Source: Pseudoneurospora amorphoporcata
Lineage: Eukaryota > Ascomycota > Sordariomycetes > Sordariales > Sordariaceae
Reading direction: 5' to 3'
Assembly: GCA_033297205.1 (NCBI GenBank)
Contig: MU859310.1
Coordinates: forward strand, 1-41,415
Length of the DNA: 41,415 bases
Shown here: positions 20,598-31,679 of the stretch, piece by piece
How positions within the stretch are numbered: position 1 is the stretch's first letter
Layout: every line of letters begins with the position of its first letter
Made by a program: the position numbers and the translations under genes
Notes under the pieces: generated by a model
Databases searched by the model: none
Told to the model about the DNA's origin: nothing
What the model saw: the letters and a program-made list of their open reading frames with translations, nothing else

Positions 20598-22331
20598 TAT
20601 TTCGAATATCTGTGTTTCTCGCCGTGGCGATGTGAGGATATCTGAAAGTCGAAGCCTTGTTCAGGTTGTTGGCTGACAACCAGAGGCTGCCGGTGCGGAT
20701 GATTAATTCAGGCGATTTGTTGAAATGAACTGAAAATCAGTGTAAGACCTCAATTCCTCCGATCCACGGTTTCAGGTTAATGGGCTCTGGTACCTAGGAT
20801 TTGCGCGTGGACGTTAAGTTTGGAGATGCAGTGTATCTGTGAAAGGCGAAGTTTGTGAGCCGTGGTCCAGTTCCCGTCAGTTGTTAAGTATGGAGCGCAT
20901 TATCTTCGCGAAACCTGCCCCTGGGGTTGTACGAACTGTACACACCGGCAGCGAGACCGTTTTCAATTGAAACTGGGTAACGCCAGTGAAAGGAACCATA
21001 TATGACGTATAGTATCCATGTAAATTACGTTATCGATAAGGTCGTTGTCATGGATTGTACCTACCCTCCGTCACAGTAACGGCGACTTGCTACTAGCTCA
21101 CACCCAAACGGCCTGACTTGTGACGTGGAGAGGGGAAAGGGCGTCATGATTGAATTCTGAATGAACAACCCGACCGAGCGGTACCAAACTGCCAATGCCC
21201 AATGGTGGCCCGCCCCTGAAACGTCAAAGTCAAAATGCTTCCACCTCCATTCTGAGAAGCCGTCATGGAAGTTCCCCCGACGGGCCGTACCCCATGGTGT
21301 CCCACCTTTCAACCATGGACTTCCTTGCCTTTAGTGTAAACCTTCGGTGCGTGGAGTGCCTGGTAGCTTGTAGCCCAACTTAACCTTATCTCCTTCGATC
21401 TCCTTCAATTCTCCTTCAACTTCATATATTCTCCTGTTCCACAACGTCCACGTTCTTCCCTTTTTTGCTATGAAACCTTGATACCCGGCACTTGCTATCT
21501 ACAATATCAAACATTCCTCTTCCTCTCCAGCGCTCTTTCCGGTGCTCATTGGCTGTTTTCGATAAGCGACACTGATCTGCAACAACACAAGTGGAAACAC
21601 GGGAACTTATCACTCTTTCTCATTAACCACTGCTCACCTTACATCGGCTCTTGCTTCAGTTCTGGTGGAAGTCTCAGTTATCTTCATGTCCTCCAAGCGC
21701 CGCCGTGCCACGATATAACCTGGGCAGCTTCGAATTCAACCTTTCCGAACTGTTAGACAAGGCAGCCACCCGACTGCCCGGACACTTACACCACTTGATC
21801 CCCGCCTCCCATTGTTGAATTCGACGTGCTGTAGCCGTTGACCAGCCTTTCCAGCCCCAACACAACGAAAACATCAACAGACGCTTACATATATCCGACA
21901 ACTGCGGGCACTTCGGAGCCTCTAACTAGCTGCATCCAGTTGCAGCTTGCACCCAAAAAGATCATCAAAATTCTCATTACTCCAATCTCGGCTGCTGTCC
22001 GTGTCCTCGGCTCTAGGACATCCGACACGACCCAGGCTTTGGACATTACACTGGTCACCTAACCCAGCTGCAACATTGGGTGACAGTGACGGCGACGGAC
22101 AGGAGACAGAGGACGGGACTCGAACTTCTTTTTACAGCAGCATACCACCATTCCTCGACATCCATCTGCACAGCTTCCACCAGCAACTGTTCCAGAAGTC
22201 GGCCGGTTCAGATCTTACACACCGCGCTCTTTGGACATAAACTAGACAGAACGGAAGATCGCTGGCATTCATTCCCCGCTTCGCACTTCGAGAACACCTG
22301 GAGATCTAACCTCCAACTCCAACCAGCAAAA
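20598..22331. promoter_or_regulatory. Long divergent intergenic region
   Basis: This 1.7-kb interval separates the CCDC174-family gene (-) from the small membrane protein gene (+). It holds pyrimidine-rich runs typical of fungal promoters, notably repeated CTCCTTC units at about 21390-21425, and an ATTGG (inverse CCAAT) at about 21548. No conserved coding frame was found. A long 5' leader of the + gene, possibly with upstream ATGs (for example 22080), is likely in the last 500 bp. Confidence 0.5.
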
Positions 22332-22896
22332 ATGTCCGAATCCGACCTTGCAAGCTGGTACAGCTGGATCACCGGAGCCAGCCTGCTTCCAGCAGAATGG
22401 AGCTACGGTATGGAAGTAGTATCCGGAGTTTTTGTATGTTCCCTTTGCTTCCTCACGCGTTCCATCCGATCTCTCGATTTTGAATGCAGACCATCGAATC
22501 ACATGCTAATCTTACCTAACCGTAACCCAGAAAACACTGGCGCTGGCTCCCATCCTCCCCATTATTGCATTGGTCGTATATGACTTCACCCTGTGGATGT
22601 GGAGGCTCCTCGTCATCGGCAGGGACCCGCAGCGAGAAGCCATCGAGTATATGACGGGAGGCAGCGTCGCAGCTAGCCCGAGTGGCAGTTCACCTACAAC
22701 GCCTTCGCACATTGGTTCGCCAACCAAAGGATCGCTATCACCGACGAGGAACAGTTCGTCGACTTACAAGGACGCAGCGATAAAGGGCACCACAACAGGC
22801 TTGGCGATGAATGGTTCTACACCGATTGTGCTAAGGAAGGGGGGTGACGGTGGGGATGTCAAGGTCACACAGGAAGGAGTGGGGTCGCGACCATGA
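22332..22896 (+). CDS. Small single-pass membrane protein, family not recognised
   Basis: Two exons, 22332-22433 and 22531-22896, give 155 residues. The 97-nt intron has donor GTATGT, branch CTAAC and acceptor CCCAG and falls in phase 0; an in-frame TAA at 22507-22509 excludes the earlier acceptor near 22490. The protein starts MSESDLASWYSWITGAS, has a hydrophobic segment around residues 30-58 (GVFKTLALAPILPIIALVVYD and then WMWRLL), and ends in a Ser/Thr/Pro/Gly-rich tail with repeated GS-PT motifs. The likely topology is one membrane anchor with a disordered tail. I do not recognise it. It is convergent with HOM6, with 142 bp between stop codons. Confidence 0.7.
22434..22530 (+). other. Intron of the small membrane protein gene
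   Basis: GTATGT donor, CTTACCTAACC branch region at about 22511-22521 and CCCAG acceptor. Splicing joins GVF to KTLALAP within the hydrophobic segment. Confidence 0.75.
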
Positions 22897-23038
22897 TGGA
22901 TCGAAGATCCGCGCGGGCATGGATGGAGGAATAAGTGTTACCAAACAGCCTGCCACACAGAACAGCGCAACAAGAGCCAAAATAAAGCGTTATTTATTCA
23001 TGATTACATTGCAGACGCTTTGGGGGATAAGCGCTGGT

Positions 23039-24235
23039 TTATAGCTGAGCAAGCACCTTGAGGAGATCGCTGGTGACGCCCATGGCGGTGACATCGCCTC
23101 CGGCGCCGGCGCCCTGGATGATGAGGGGGTTGCTTCCATATCGCTTAGTGTAGAAGCTAATGATGTTGTCACTGCCCTTGAGCGAAGCAATGGGGTGAGA
23201 GAGGTCAAACTTCTCGAGCCCGACCTTGACCTGCTTGCTGGCCACATCGATGCTGCCGACGAAGCGGACAACCTTGCCCTCCTTCTGCGCCTCGGCCTTG
23301 ACCTGCTCCATCTGGTCGTCAAACTCGGGCAGGCGGGCGAGGAACTCGTCGCCGCTAGCAACCGACTCGAGCTCCTTGGGGATCAGGCTCTGCACGGGGA
23401 ACGAAGTGGGCGACTCGACCTCGAGGCCGGCGTAGCGGGCCAGGATGGTCAGCTTGCGCGCAACGTCGAGACCGTTGAGGTCGTCGCGCGGGTCGGGCTC
23501 CGTGTAGCCGAGCTCCTTGGCCTTGGCCACCTCGGCGGACCACTTGCCGCCGCCCGAGCCCGATGTCGGGGCGAACGAGTTGAACAGGAAGGACATGGTG
23601 CCGCTGAAGACACCCTCGATCTTGGTCACCTCGTCGCCCGTCTCAACCAGGTCCTTGATGGTGGAAATGACGGGCAGCCCAGCGCCGCACGAGGCCTCGT
23701 GATACAGAAGCGCACCGCCCTCCTCCTTGGCGGCGAAGATGTCCTGCCACAGCTTGTAGGAACCCGAAAAGGCCTTCTTGTTGGGCGTCACGATGCTGAT
23801 GCCGCGGTGGAGGAAGCTGGGGTACGCATCAGCGATTTCCTGCGAACTGGTGTTGTCGACGAGGACGGTCTTGGTGCCCGAGGCGGCGAGGTAGTCGACG
23901 AGCTTGGGGAGGGCGAGGGGCGCCTGCGAGGACGAGGAGAGGGTCGAGACGACGCTGTCGAGGGCGATGGGCGAGTGCGAGTCGCTGTAGACGGCCTTCT
24001 TGCTGGTGGCAATGTAGGTGAGCACCAGCCTCTGGTTCTGGCGGCGAGCGGCCAACGACTCGAGCTGGGAGAGGAAGCACTTTCCTACTCCGCCGGCGCC
24101 TGGATGATGGGGAGGTCAAGGTTAGCTGCGAGGGAAGCCCGACAAGCAAGATTGAAAGGGTCTGGGGCTGATCTGGCGCGATTGGTGTGATTACTTACCG
24201 ATGATGGCAATGTTAACTTGACGAGCTGAGGCCAT
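23039..24235 (-). CDS. HOM6: Homoserine dehydrogenase
   Basis: It reduces aspartate semialdehyde to homoserine with NAD(P)H, the branch point to threonine, methionine and isoleucine in the cytosol. Exon 1 is 24199-24235 (MASARQVNIAII and the first base of Gly), the intron 24100-24198 (donor GTAAGT, acceptor CCAG) and exon 2 24099-23039; 365 residues, against 359 in yeast. The join creates GAGGVG at residues 13-18, the nucleotide-binding glycine loop, which the second exon alone lacks. GVFSGTMSFL lies near 170-180 and the signature ELGYTEPDPRDDLNGLDVARK near 205-225, carrying the catalytic acidic and Lys residues. The monofunctional fungal form has no aspartokinase part. It is divergent from TRM8; a CPC1/Gcn4 site lies 118 bp upstream of the ATG. 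Confidence 0.95.
24100..24198 (-). other. Intron of HOM6
   Basis: 99 nt on the minus strand, GTAAGT donor and CATCCAG acceptor, splitting a Gly codon of the nucleotide-binding loop after its first base. Confidence 0.85.
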
Positions 24236-24910
24236 TGTGTCTGTCTATGTAATCTTGATTACGTAGTATAAGAGGGATGAAAGGGTCAAGTAAGCTCTCA
24301 AGGTACCTTTAGATCAAAGCTTGAAAGGAAAGAGAATCAAAATAGTTGACCCTGACTCAACCGATGACTGATGCTGCAATCTCGGGGGGTGCTTGGGGTA
24401 AAAATGTCGCCATGCGGCTGCCGATAGCGGGGCCGCCGTCCGACTCCAGGAGCTTCAGGAGCTTCTTCCTTGTAAGTAAGGTACCTACTTACCTAGCCTT
24501 TAGGTTACTCGAATGATGTGTACAGTAGTAGTGTACAGTATGTAATGGTTTGTATCAAATTCGGTACGTGTAAGTTACGCTATCAGCTTCTGTATCTTAC
24601 GAAAAGCGGATGATGAACCTTTCCATGGACACTGTGCCCGCTCCCGCTTTTTTTCACTGCAGGAACGCCCTGTGGGCTTTTTCGCAGCGACACGGGAACC
24701 CTGGCTTCCATATTTGCTTCGTTACCGGGGATGAAACTTTTGTGAGAGTCGATTTTTGGAGTCGCTCTCAGTCTCCCTTTTTTCGCTGGATCTCAACTGA
24801 ATTATTGATTGCACCACATCACACTACACCACAGTCAAATATCAATACCACAGAAACCCTGGCCGACAAACTTTTATCCGACAGCAAAACTATCCAACTC
24901 AGCAGCCATC
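24236..24910. promoter_or_regulatory. Bidirectional promoter region of HOM6 and TRM8
   Basis: 675 bp between two divergent start codons. Besides the TGACTCA site, it contains an imperfect palindrome at 24472-24492 (GTAAGTAAGGTACCTACTTAC) and a GTGTACAGTA/GTGTACAGTA direct pair at about 24519-24541. Nothing indicates a further gene. Confidence 0.6.
24353..24359. promoter_or_regulatory. Consensus Gcn4/CPC1 binding site
   Basis: TGACTCA, the exact consensus of the bZIP activator of cross-pathway amino acid control (Gcn4 in yeast, CPC1/CpcA in moulds), 118 bp upstream of the HOM6 start. A weaker TGACTGA follows at about 24366. HOM6 is an amino acid biosynthesis gene, so the match is biologically sensible. 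Binding itself is inferred. Confidence 0.7.
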
Positions 24911-25910
24911 ATGTCCGAGCCCAAGAACAAGCGTCAAAAGCGCGAGGATTACCGTGCCGCCCTCCGCGCCAATGGGGTCACTGAGCTGCCGCGCAAGAAG
25001 TTCTACCGTCAGAGGGCTCATGCCAACCCCTTCTCTGACCACTCTTTGATCTAGTGAGATGGCTTCCATGGGTCGAGATACCGTTTTCATTCCCTTGAAC
25101 TAACGATAACCTAGTCCCCCTACGCCAAAGCAGATGGACTGGGCTTCTCTCTACCCTCACTATGCAGTTGAAGAGCCTACTGAGCAAAAGACTGAGACAA
25201 CTGAGTCTGAGAAGACCACGGGCCAAGAATTGTCGGCTCCTGCCATCAGAAAGCTGACCAAGAATGTTGAGGTGGCAGATATTGGCTGCGGTTTCGGCGG
25301 CCTGCTCATAGCTCTGGCTCCCGTGCTTCCTGAGACTCTTGTTTTAGGTAAGAGTGTTTGGCACCATTCATTTCATGAATTTTATGCTGACTGTGTAAAT
25401 TTAGGCCTGGAGATCCGTGTCTCGGTAACACAGTTCGTGGAAGACAGGATCAAAGCCCTGCGTGTGCAAAATGAGGAGCAAAAGCTGTACCGCAACATCG
25501 CCGTACTGCGCGCCAATACGATGAAGTTTATGCCCAACTTCTTCAACAAGGGCCAACTGAACAAGATCTTCATCTGCTTCCCGGATCCGCACTTCAAGGC
25601 GCGCAAGCACAAGCAGAGAATTGTCTCCACGACGCTCAATTCAGAGTACGCGTACGTGCTGCGCCCCGGCGGAATCATCTATACCATCACAGACGTGCCT
25701 GACCTGCACGAGTGGATGGTTGGACACTTCAACGCGCACCCGGCCTTTGAAAGGGTGTCGGACGAGGAGCAGGAGGCTGATCCGCTGGTTGAGATTATGC
25801 GCAACGAGACGGAGGAGGGAAAGAAGGTGACGAGGCATAACGGGCAGAAGCATGTAGCTCTTTTCAGGAGGCTGGAGGATCCTCAGTGGCCGGAGGAGGT
25901 TTCTGCTTGA
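24911..25910 (+). CDS. TRM8: tRNA (guanine-N7)-methyltransferase catalytic subunit
   Basis: It methylates G46 of tRNA with S-adenosylmethionine, with a WD40 partner (Trm82), in the nucleus. Three exons: 24911-25053, 25115-25347 and 25405-25910; 293 residues. Intron 1 (25054-25114) uses GTGAGA and CTAG; the split codon gives Tyr in HSLIYPPTPKQMDW, which fits the family. Intron 2 (25348-25404) uses GTAAGA and TTAG. FYRQRAHANPFSDH (residues 31-44) is the conserved N-terminal block, ADIGCGFGG (about 100-108) the SAM site, and CFPDPHFK (about 183-190) the TrmB/Trm8 signature. Family usual length is 240-300. The ATG sits in a good context (GCCATCATGT). Tandem with MDM1 568 bp downstream. Confidence 0.95.
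25054..25114 (+). other. Intron 1 of TRM8
   Basis: 61 nt, donor GTGAGA, branch GAACTAACG and acceptor CTAG. An in-frame TAG spans its 5' border, so it must be spliced for a full-length protein. Confidence 0.85.
25348..25404 (+). other. Intron 2 of TRM8, length a multiple of three and without a stop
   Basis: 57 nt (19 codons), donor GTAAGA, branch-like GCTGAC and acceptor TTTAG. The frame stays open if it is retained, which would insert 19 residues right after the SAM-binding motif. Confidence 0.8.
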
Positions 25911-26478
25911 GCGCGCTCTGGGACATGGACATGGAAAGGAGGCTATAGATGCGGCCAAAATGCAAAATGCTGATGATACCCACATTGCTTGGGTTACTAC
26001 AAGAGAAAACCACCTTGACACGAGCCTCTATATGGTGCGCTATGGTTGGGTGTGTTGTGTCGGGTGTTCATGATATGGCTGGTAGAAGCGGCACGTCTTT
26101 ATGTACAGTAAATGACCCCAACTGACCCCCACTTCTTAGGTTACGGACAAGAGACATGAAACTTTACGCGTAAAATACAGAAGCTCAACAGGTGGTGTAA
26201 CGGTGTCCACCGTGATTGGACCCTGGAGAACCCTCTTGGCCATCTGGCGTGTCTAACGCGGATTAGCTTAGTTGGCAGCGGTACTATAATGGACTCGCTG
26301 GTCGGGTAGTGTTAGCGTCCAGTAGAGAGCTCAACTAAACAGCCCACGAACAACTAGGTATGGCCCAACCCCCCGCCTGCCTCGCACGCGACCGCACTCC
26401 TCACACCGAACCACTTCCAGATCGAGCTGGCGATAAAACCATGCGGCGACGACAAGCGCCAAATGTCTGCGCTGGAGT
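25911..26478. other. Intergenic, TRM8 to MDM1
   Basis: It holds the TRM8 3' region and the MDM1 promoter. No further gene was found; a tRNA-like box at about 26265 was rejected. Confidence 0.6.
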
Positions 26479-29400
26479 ATGGCAATGGCTCTTCGAAGGA
26501 GAGACATAGCCCTTGCTGCGATTGCTGCTTTCATTTCCTGGGGATATGCCGTCCATTGGTTCCCCGCCATCCGCTGGGCTAATTACGCCTTTGCCGCCGG
26601 CGTCCTCGTTACTATTGTCGGCCTGCTCGCCTTGCTCGTGCTTACCTCTCGTGGGCCACATCACCGCCAACTCCGACGATCATCACGACCCCATGGCGCC
26701 GCCTTCATTGCCCCGGGCATTTGGTCGAAGGAGGTGGCCGCTCTCCGGGCACGCCAGACGTCCACCAAAGCACCGCTCTATCCCGAGTCACCCAAGGTCT
26801 CGGCAGCTCTCGACGAGGTTCTGGGCTACGTCATCCGCGATTTCATCCAAGTCTGGTATTCGAGCATCAGCAAGAACCCCGTCTTTGCCGATGAGGTGGA
26901 CAAGGCCATACGGGGCGCCATCTTGGCCGTCCGGGACCGCCTTGTGCAGCTAGACCTCGCTACCATCCTCACCACTCGTTTAGTACCCATCCTGACGGCA
27001 CATTTCCGCGACGTGTACGAGGCCGAGAAGTCGGTCAGGGGGCGCAAACTGAACCGATCAGTAACGGAGACGGATGAACTGGACCTGGCGATTGCGTCCA
27101 AATACAAAAATGGCAGGCTCCATCCGGCCGCCACTTTGTCCTTTTCCGACACCAAAACGACTCAGCAAGACTACCTCCGAAAGGTCATGTTGAGGATCCT
27201 GCCCAAGATCCTGCCCAAGAGCATGTTAGCTTCCGGCGCAGTTTCCTCCATCGTCCGCGAGATCACCGCCTGCGCTGTCATGTTCCCCATCATGCAAATG
27301 CTTTCCGATCCCGATACCTGGAATCAACTGATGGAGAACTACGGGAGGAGCATGCTTCAGGATCGTTCGACGGTCCGCAAGCTTCGGGCGGCTCTGGACC
27401 AGCACGCTTCGCCAGCGCCAAGGGTCAGCAAACCTGTGGCATTTCCTCGACTGATTCCGGGCGATAACGAGAGGAAGTTCGAAAAGTTCATCCGTGCCAT
27501 TCGGAAAACCGCCAACCTCTCAGATGCGAGGCGGTTCCGGAGCGAAGTTGCTATCCAGCTCAAGCGAGATTCTCAGCAGGAGAATGTCGACCAGGTCTAC
27601 TTGCGTCGTCTTGAGATGGGAAAGAGACTGCTCGACCAAAAGGTCCATCACTTGGCAGCCGGTGGGGATCGGCGGGCTCTCCCACCACAAAATACAGCTT
27701 TGCCAACACCAACCGTGTCTCGTCTGGAGAATGCTTCACTGACGGATGTCTTGCGTGATCCTTCGAGTTTGTCCTATTTCATGGAGTACATGGATAGGCA
27801 ACGCCTCATGCCCTTGGTTCAGTTCTGGCTTGTCGTGGACGGGTTCCGTAATCCGCTTGAGGACGACGGACCAGAAGGAGAACAGCTTCCGTTGCAGCTT
27901 CCGCCCTGGACGGACTCAGATCGCTTGGATCTCGCTCAGATTGAAGCTGCGTATCTCTCGAGGCCCGAGCTGAAAGTCCCAGAGTCGTCCAAGCGGACTA
28001 TTCAGGAATTTCTCAGAGCAGGAAGAAGAGCGTCGCCTGAACAATATTACAAGGCACGGAGGGCTGTTCTGCGGGCTCAAAGCGCAGTGCTGGAGGAAAT
28101 GAAGGCAAAGCATTTTGGGAACTTCAAAAAGTCTGACTTGTTTTACAAAGCGCTGGCTTCCGAGGAGGCGTCAAAGAGCATGGTGGCACCAAATGTTTCT
28201 GGGCCATCACCGGCCGGGCCTTCAGTTGCCAGAGCATCCTCATTTACCGCCAAGCCAAATCCTCAGCTACGCATGGCCCTTCGTCTTCCTCCTGGTTCCC
28301 GCAACAGGGGCGCCGGGTCAGCTCTTGACCTACGGGCAGGGGCTCAAAGCATTGATGCTTTAATGGGAACTCGTCGGTCTATGGAAGACGATTCATCCGC
28401 CACACCCATGTTTGACGACGATGATCTGGGCGAGGATGGCTTGGCCGATTCGGTACAGAGCCTCGATCAGGAGCCAGCACCGCCAGTGCCTGATACTCGT
28501 GTCGTTCAGGCGATGGAGCAGGCTCTAAATAATATTATGGAGGACAGCCAGCGGCCAACGGCAGAGGATCTACGTGCATCCCTTTTTGGCGACGATGGGA
28601 ACAGCCCAAATCTTTTTACGTCGCCACCAAGATCCGGACCTACGAGAGCAATGTCTGCTACACCACGCTCCAATCATGGCTCTGTTGAACTGGGGCGACC
28701 CAGTAGGAGTTCCGCTGACATGCCGAGACCGATGACAGCGAGAGAGCCGGAGAAGCCCAGTCTAGCATCGCTTGGTCTTGTGAGCGCTGCGTCTCGTATA
28801 GGCGTCTTTATCGACGACGATCTGTTTGCAGATGAGAACAGGTTTCTGTCGGATGAGCAGGGATATTCTGACGAGAACAAGGATGAAGATGAGATTGATG
28901 AGGTTCATGAGGCCGCGCCTGGCGACCTCGGGTTAGCGGAGGCAATCACCGTTCTCGGCAATGATATCGATCGCCTGGTCGCTCAAGATGCTGTCGTGGA
29001 CTCCCTGCTAAAAAAGGCTGAACTAACAAATAACACAGCCGAGCTGAGGATCCTTCGAAAGTCGAAGGCAAGTTTACAAAGAGAAATTAGAAGGAAGGAG
29101 TTGCAACGACAGCAATATGTCATTCAGGAGAGTGATAACAGTCTTTATGGCCGGTCCACAATCAAGATTAAGAATATCCATGTCGGCCGAGAAGAGGATG
29201 GGAAAGAATTCGCCATGTACGCCATTGAAGTGCTGCGGAATGCTGGAGAAAAGATGCCAGCAGCAACATGGACCATCACCCGTCGTTACAGCGAGTTTCT
29301 CGAGCTCCATCAAAAACTGCGGTCACAGTATCCGTCCGTTCGCAACCTGGACTTCCCCCGGCGACGCATGGTGATGAAGCTACAAAACGACTTTTTGCAG

Positions 29401-30350
29401 AAGCGGCGCGTCGCACTCGAGAAGTATCTCAACCAACTCCTTCAACTCCCAGACGTTTGCCACAGCCGGGAACTCCGAACATTTCTCTCCCAAAGTGCCA
29501 TCACGCCCGCCACAGCCCAGGGTCAAACCTCGTCACAAGAAGACAGCAAAAAGGACATGATGACTCGTCTCTACGACTCGGTCGCCGACGGCATGGAGGA
29601 CATACTTGGCAACATTCCCGTGCTCGACCAGCTCTCGCTAGCCGGGCAGAATCTCCTAGCCGCAGCTACCAACCAGCAACTGGCGGCCGCCAGCGCAGGC
29701 GGAGCCGGGGGCGACGACGTAGTCACGGCCGCCGAGGCCGAGGCCGAGCTGAACGCATTCGAGCTCACCAACGACAAGGAACTCGAACCCTTCGTCAAGC
29801 CCATCTGCGACATCTTTCTCGAGGTCTTCGAGCTGAATCGCGGTAACAACTGGCTCCGGGGGCGGGCCGTCGTTGTGGTGCTGCACCAGCTTTTGGGGGG
29901 TACGATCGAGCGCAAGCTGCGCGACAACGTCCGGATGCTGGTGGCCGAGGACGCGCTGCTGCGGTATATTAGTCTTGTCAAAGACGGCATGTGGCCCGGT
30001 GGCGAGCTGCCGACTAACAAAACCCCGCGGACGGCGCAGGAGAAGGCACGCACGAAAACGGAGGCGAGTCTGATGCTCGCTACGCTGGTACCGGATTTGG
30101 CGGCGAGTGTAGTGGGACGGCTCAATGCGCAGGCTGCGAGCAGGAGAATTTTTGCGACGTTTAATAATGAACGCTTGAAGTGAGTTTTTTGCTACCCCTA
30201 ACCTTTGTTGTGCGTGGTGGCGGAAGTTCATGGGCTAACCTGGTGTCCTTATGCAGTGCGCATCTGGCGTTCACGTTCCTAGACGAAATCATCGATATTC
30301 TGTTTGGCGAAAACCAGGGCAGGAAGCAGCAGCAGCAGCCAGGGGGGTAA
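26479..30350 (+). CDS. MDM1: Mdm1-type sorting nexin (TM-PXA-RGS-PX-nexin C)
   Basis: Family members tether the ER to the vacuole/lysosome or lipid droplets through an N-terminal membrane anchor and a phosphoinositide-binding PX domain. Exon 1 is 26479-30179, the intron 30180-30256 (donor GTGAGT, CTAAC, acceptor GCAG) and exon 2 30257-30350; 1264 residues. Two hydrophobic segments (about 9-28 and 33-57) are followed by PXA (about 108-290), RGS-like (LTDVLRDPSSLSYFMEYM, about 418-545), a long acidic and Ser-rich linker, PX (about 892-1005, with TITRRYSEFLELHQKL and FPRRRMVMK) and nexin C (about 1100-1255). The intron splits an Asn codon; without splicing the protein would stop at ERLK and lose LAFTFLDEIIDILFGE. 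This order fits SNX13/SNX14/Mdm1. The codon 26485 is a second possible start. No RIP. Confidence 0.93.
30180..30256 (+). other. Intron of MDM1
   Basis: 77 nt, GTGAGT donor, CTAACC branch (two candidates, about 30197 and 30235) and TGCAG acceptor. A TGA overlaps the donor, so retention truncates the nexin C end by about 30 residues. Confidence 0.85.
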
Positions 30351-30663
30351 TGAGAGCAAGCAGGCAGTCGATTACCTGCTGAGAGAGAGAGACAGAGACA
30401 TGAGCGCGAGGTTGAATGCCCCCTACATGAACCAGCAGTAGTGGTATTAGATCAACAGATTTAACACTCTAGAGAATTGGGATAGAGACAGAAGAAAATA
30501 CAGAGAATATGTTACACAACACAGCCATGGCTGGCTTTGAAGACGGTGGTGTAGAGTAGTGGCGATCCGGGGAGGAATGTGTTCATAGCGTAACGCTTCA
30601 ACTATTTACCTACACCCGATTGAATATTCGATCTTGATAAGCACAATTTACGTAACCATCTAG
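30351..30663. other. 3' flank of MDM1, no gene
   Basis: It contains GAGAGAGAGACAGAGACA-type purine repeats just after the stop codon and otherwise nothing recognised. Confidence 0.5.
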
Positions 30664-30995
30664 CACATACGACCATAGATGGTAGAAAACTCGGGATCCC
30701 GTCCGCTCTCCCATAGATAAGCTACCAATCGGTGGCTTGTCTATGGGAGTCGGAAGGATATGAACCGAGTCTTTTAATCACGTGGTAGGGTCAAAATACT
30801 GAACAACCACCTCCCATATCCATATCGTTCGGATGGAGGCAATATGGTGAGTGGGGAGCCGGCGCTAAAAAGATGAATATACACTAATTGGGCGGATTAC
30901 GAGAAAAGTTGACCGTCTCGACACTGCGGCTAGATGCTTTACACGGGTAACACCAAGATTGCACTCGGTCAGAAGACCATTCCTAATTGGTTCCT
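30664..30995 (-). repeat. Inverted repeat, right copy, flanking the gene island
   Basis: Reverse-complement counterpart of 18948-19268 with scattered differences and small indels. It has the same hairpin (minus strand CTCCCATAGACAAGC/GCTTATCTATGGGAG, one mismatch), with a loop sequence different from the left copy (CACCGATTGGTA against TGCCCCTCACTG). Confidence 0.8.
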
Positions 30996-31640
30996 AGTAG
31001 GCTCTACTGCAATTTGCAGCTTCCACTCGGGATTTACAGCCCTACCCGCGCCACGTGCCCATAAATGGTGCAAGCTACCAGGCGGCTGCTGGTACACTAT
31101 TGCCAATCCTGTAGATGCGTGACGGAAAGCCACGGCCCTCGCCCAACCCAGGCAATTGATTTGGCGCTCTGAACCTTCCGGGTCCATGAATGCCCAGCCT
31201 CAAAAAAGAAATGTCGTAATTGGCGTGTAATTGGCGTGTAATTGGGAGGAAGCCGCCAGCCATCTCGCGCCTAACAAGGTGACAAACAACAGAGCCCTAT
31301 GCTCCATCATAACCTCGAGAAAACACAGTGTTCTAGTTTCTTTTCCTTGTTTTGTCCTAGATGGCAGGAGAGAGTAATTCCCGGCACTCTTATAAACTCG
31401 ATTCATTCATTATCAACTACTCGTCTGGGCTAGAAACGCCCTGTCAGACCCATTGCTGCGCAATGGGTCTGGTGCATGGATTCGCAAAAGTGTATGGATT
31501 CGCAAAAATTTTGGTACTTACCCCCCCATACAAATTAGCGCGGTTTCGATGTCACCCTGTTTCCATGAAAAATCCTGCTTTGGTGCATTAAATATTCGTG
31601 AACTCAGTAAGCATCCCTGTATTGAGCTAGTTATTTAACA
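30996..31640. other. Non-coding interval with small repeats
   Basis: No gene seen. It contains AATTGGCGTGT in two tandem copies (about 31217-31240), a perfect hairpin with 11-nt arms CAGACCCATTG/CAATGGGTCTG (31445-31455 and 31461-31471), and the direct repeat ATGGATTCGCAAAA at about 31476 and 31495. Confidence 0.55.
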
Positions 31641-31647
31641 AAATAGG

Positions 31648-31674
31648 GTCGATATTCTTATCTGGAATATCGAC
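31648..31674. repeat. Perfect hairpin with 10-nt arms
   Basis: GTCGATATTC (31648-31657) and GAATATCGAC (31665-31674) surround the loop TTATCTG. It lies at the downstream edge of the coding-like minus frame and could be a transcript end structure of that remnant. Confidence 0.6.
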
Positions 31675-31679
31675 AATTT

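Noticed and set aside
23195..24190. 331-codon plus-strand open frame opposite HOM6
   Set aside because: It is the antisense shadow of the GC-rich HOM6 exon; the minus frame carries all family motifs.
26255..26330. tRNA-like segment with TAGCTTAGTTGG resembling an A box
   Set aside because: No B box (GGTTCGANYCC-like) follows and the anticodon and acceptor stems do not pair.
29571..30231. Minus-strand frames of 184-191 codons opposite MDM1
   Set aside because: Shadows of the nexin C region; no independent motifs.
18948..30995. Gene island as cargo of a giant transposon (Starship-like) defined by the inverted repeats
   Set aside because: The genes are conserved core genes, there is no tyrosine-recombinase captain gene in the window, and no target duplication was seen at the repeats.
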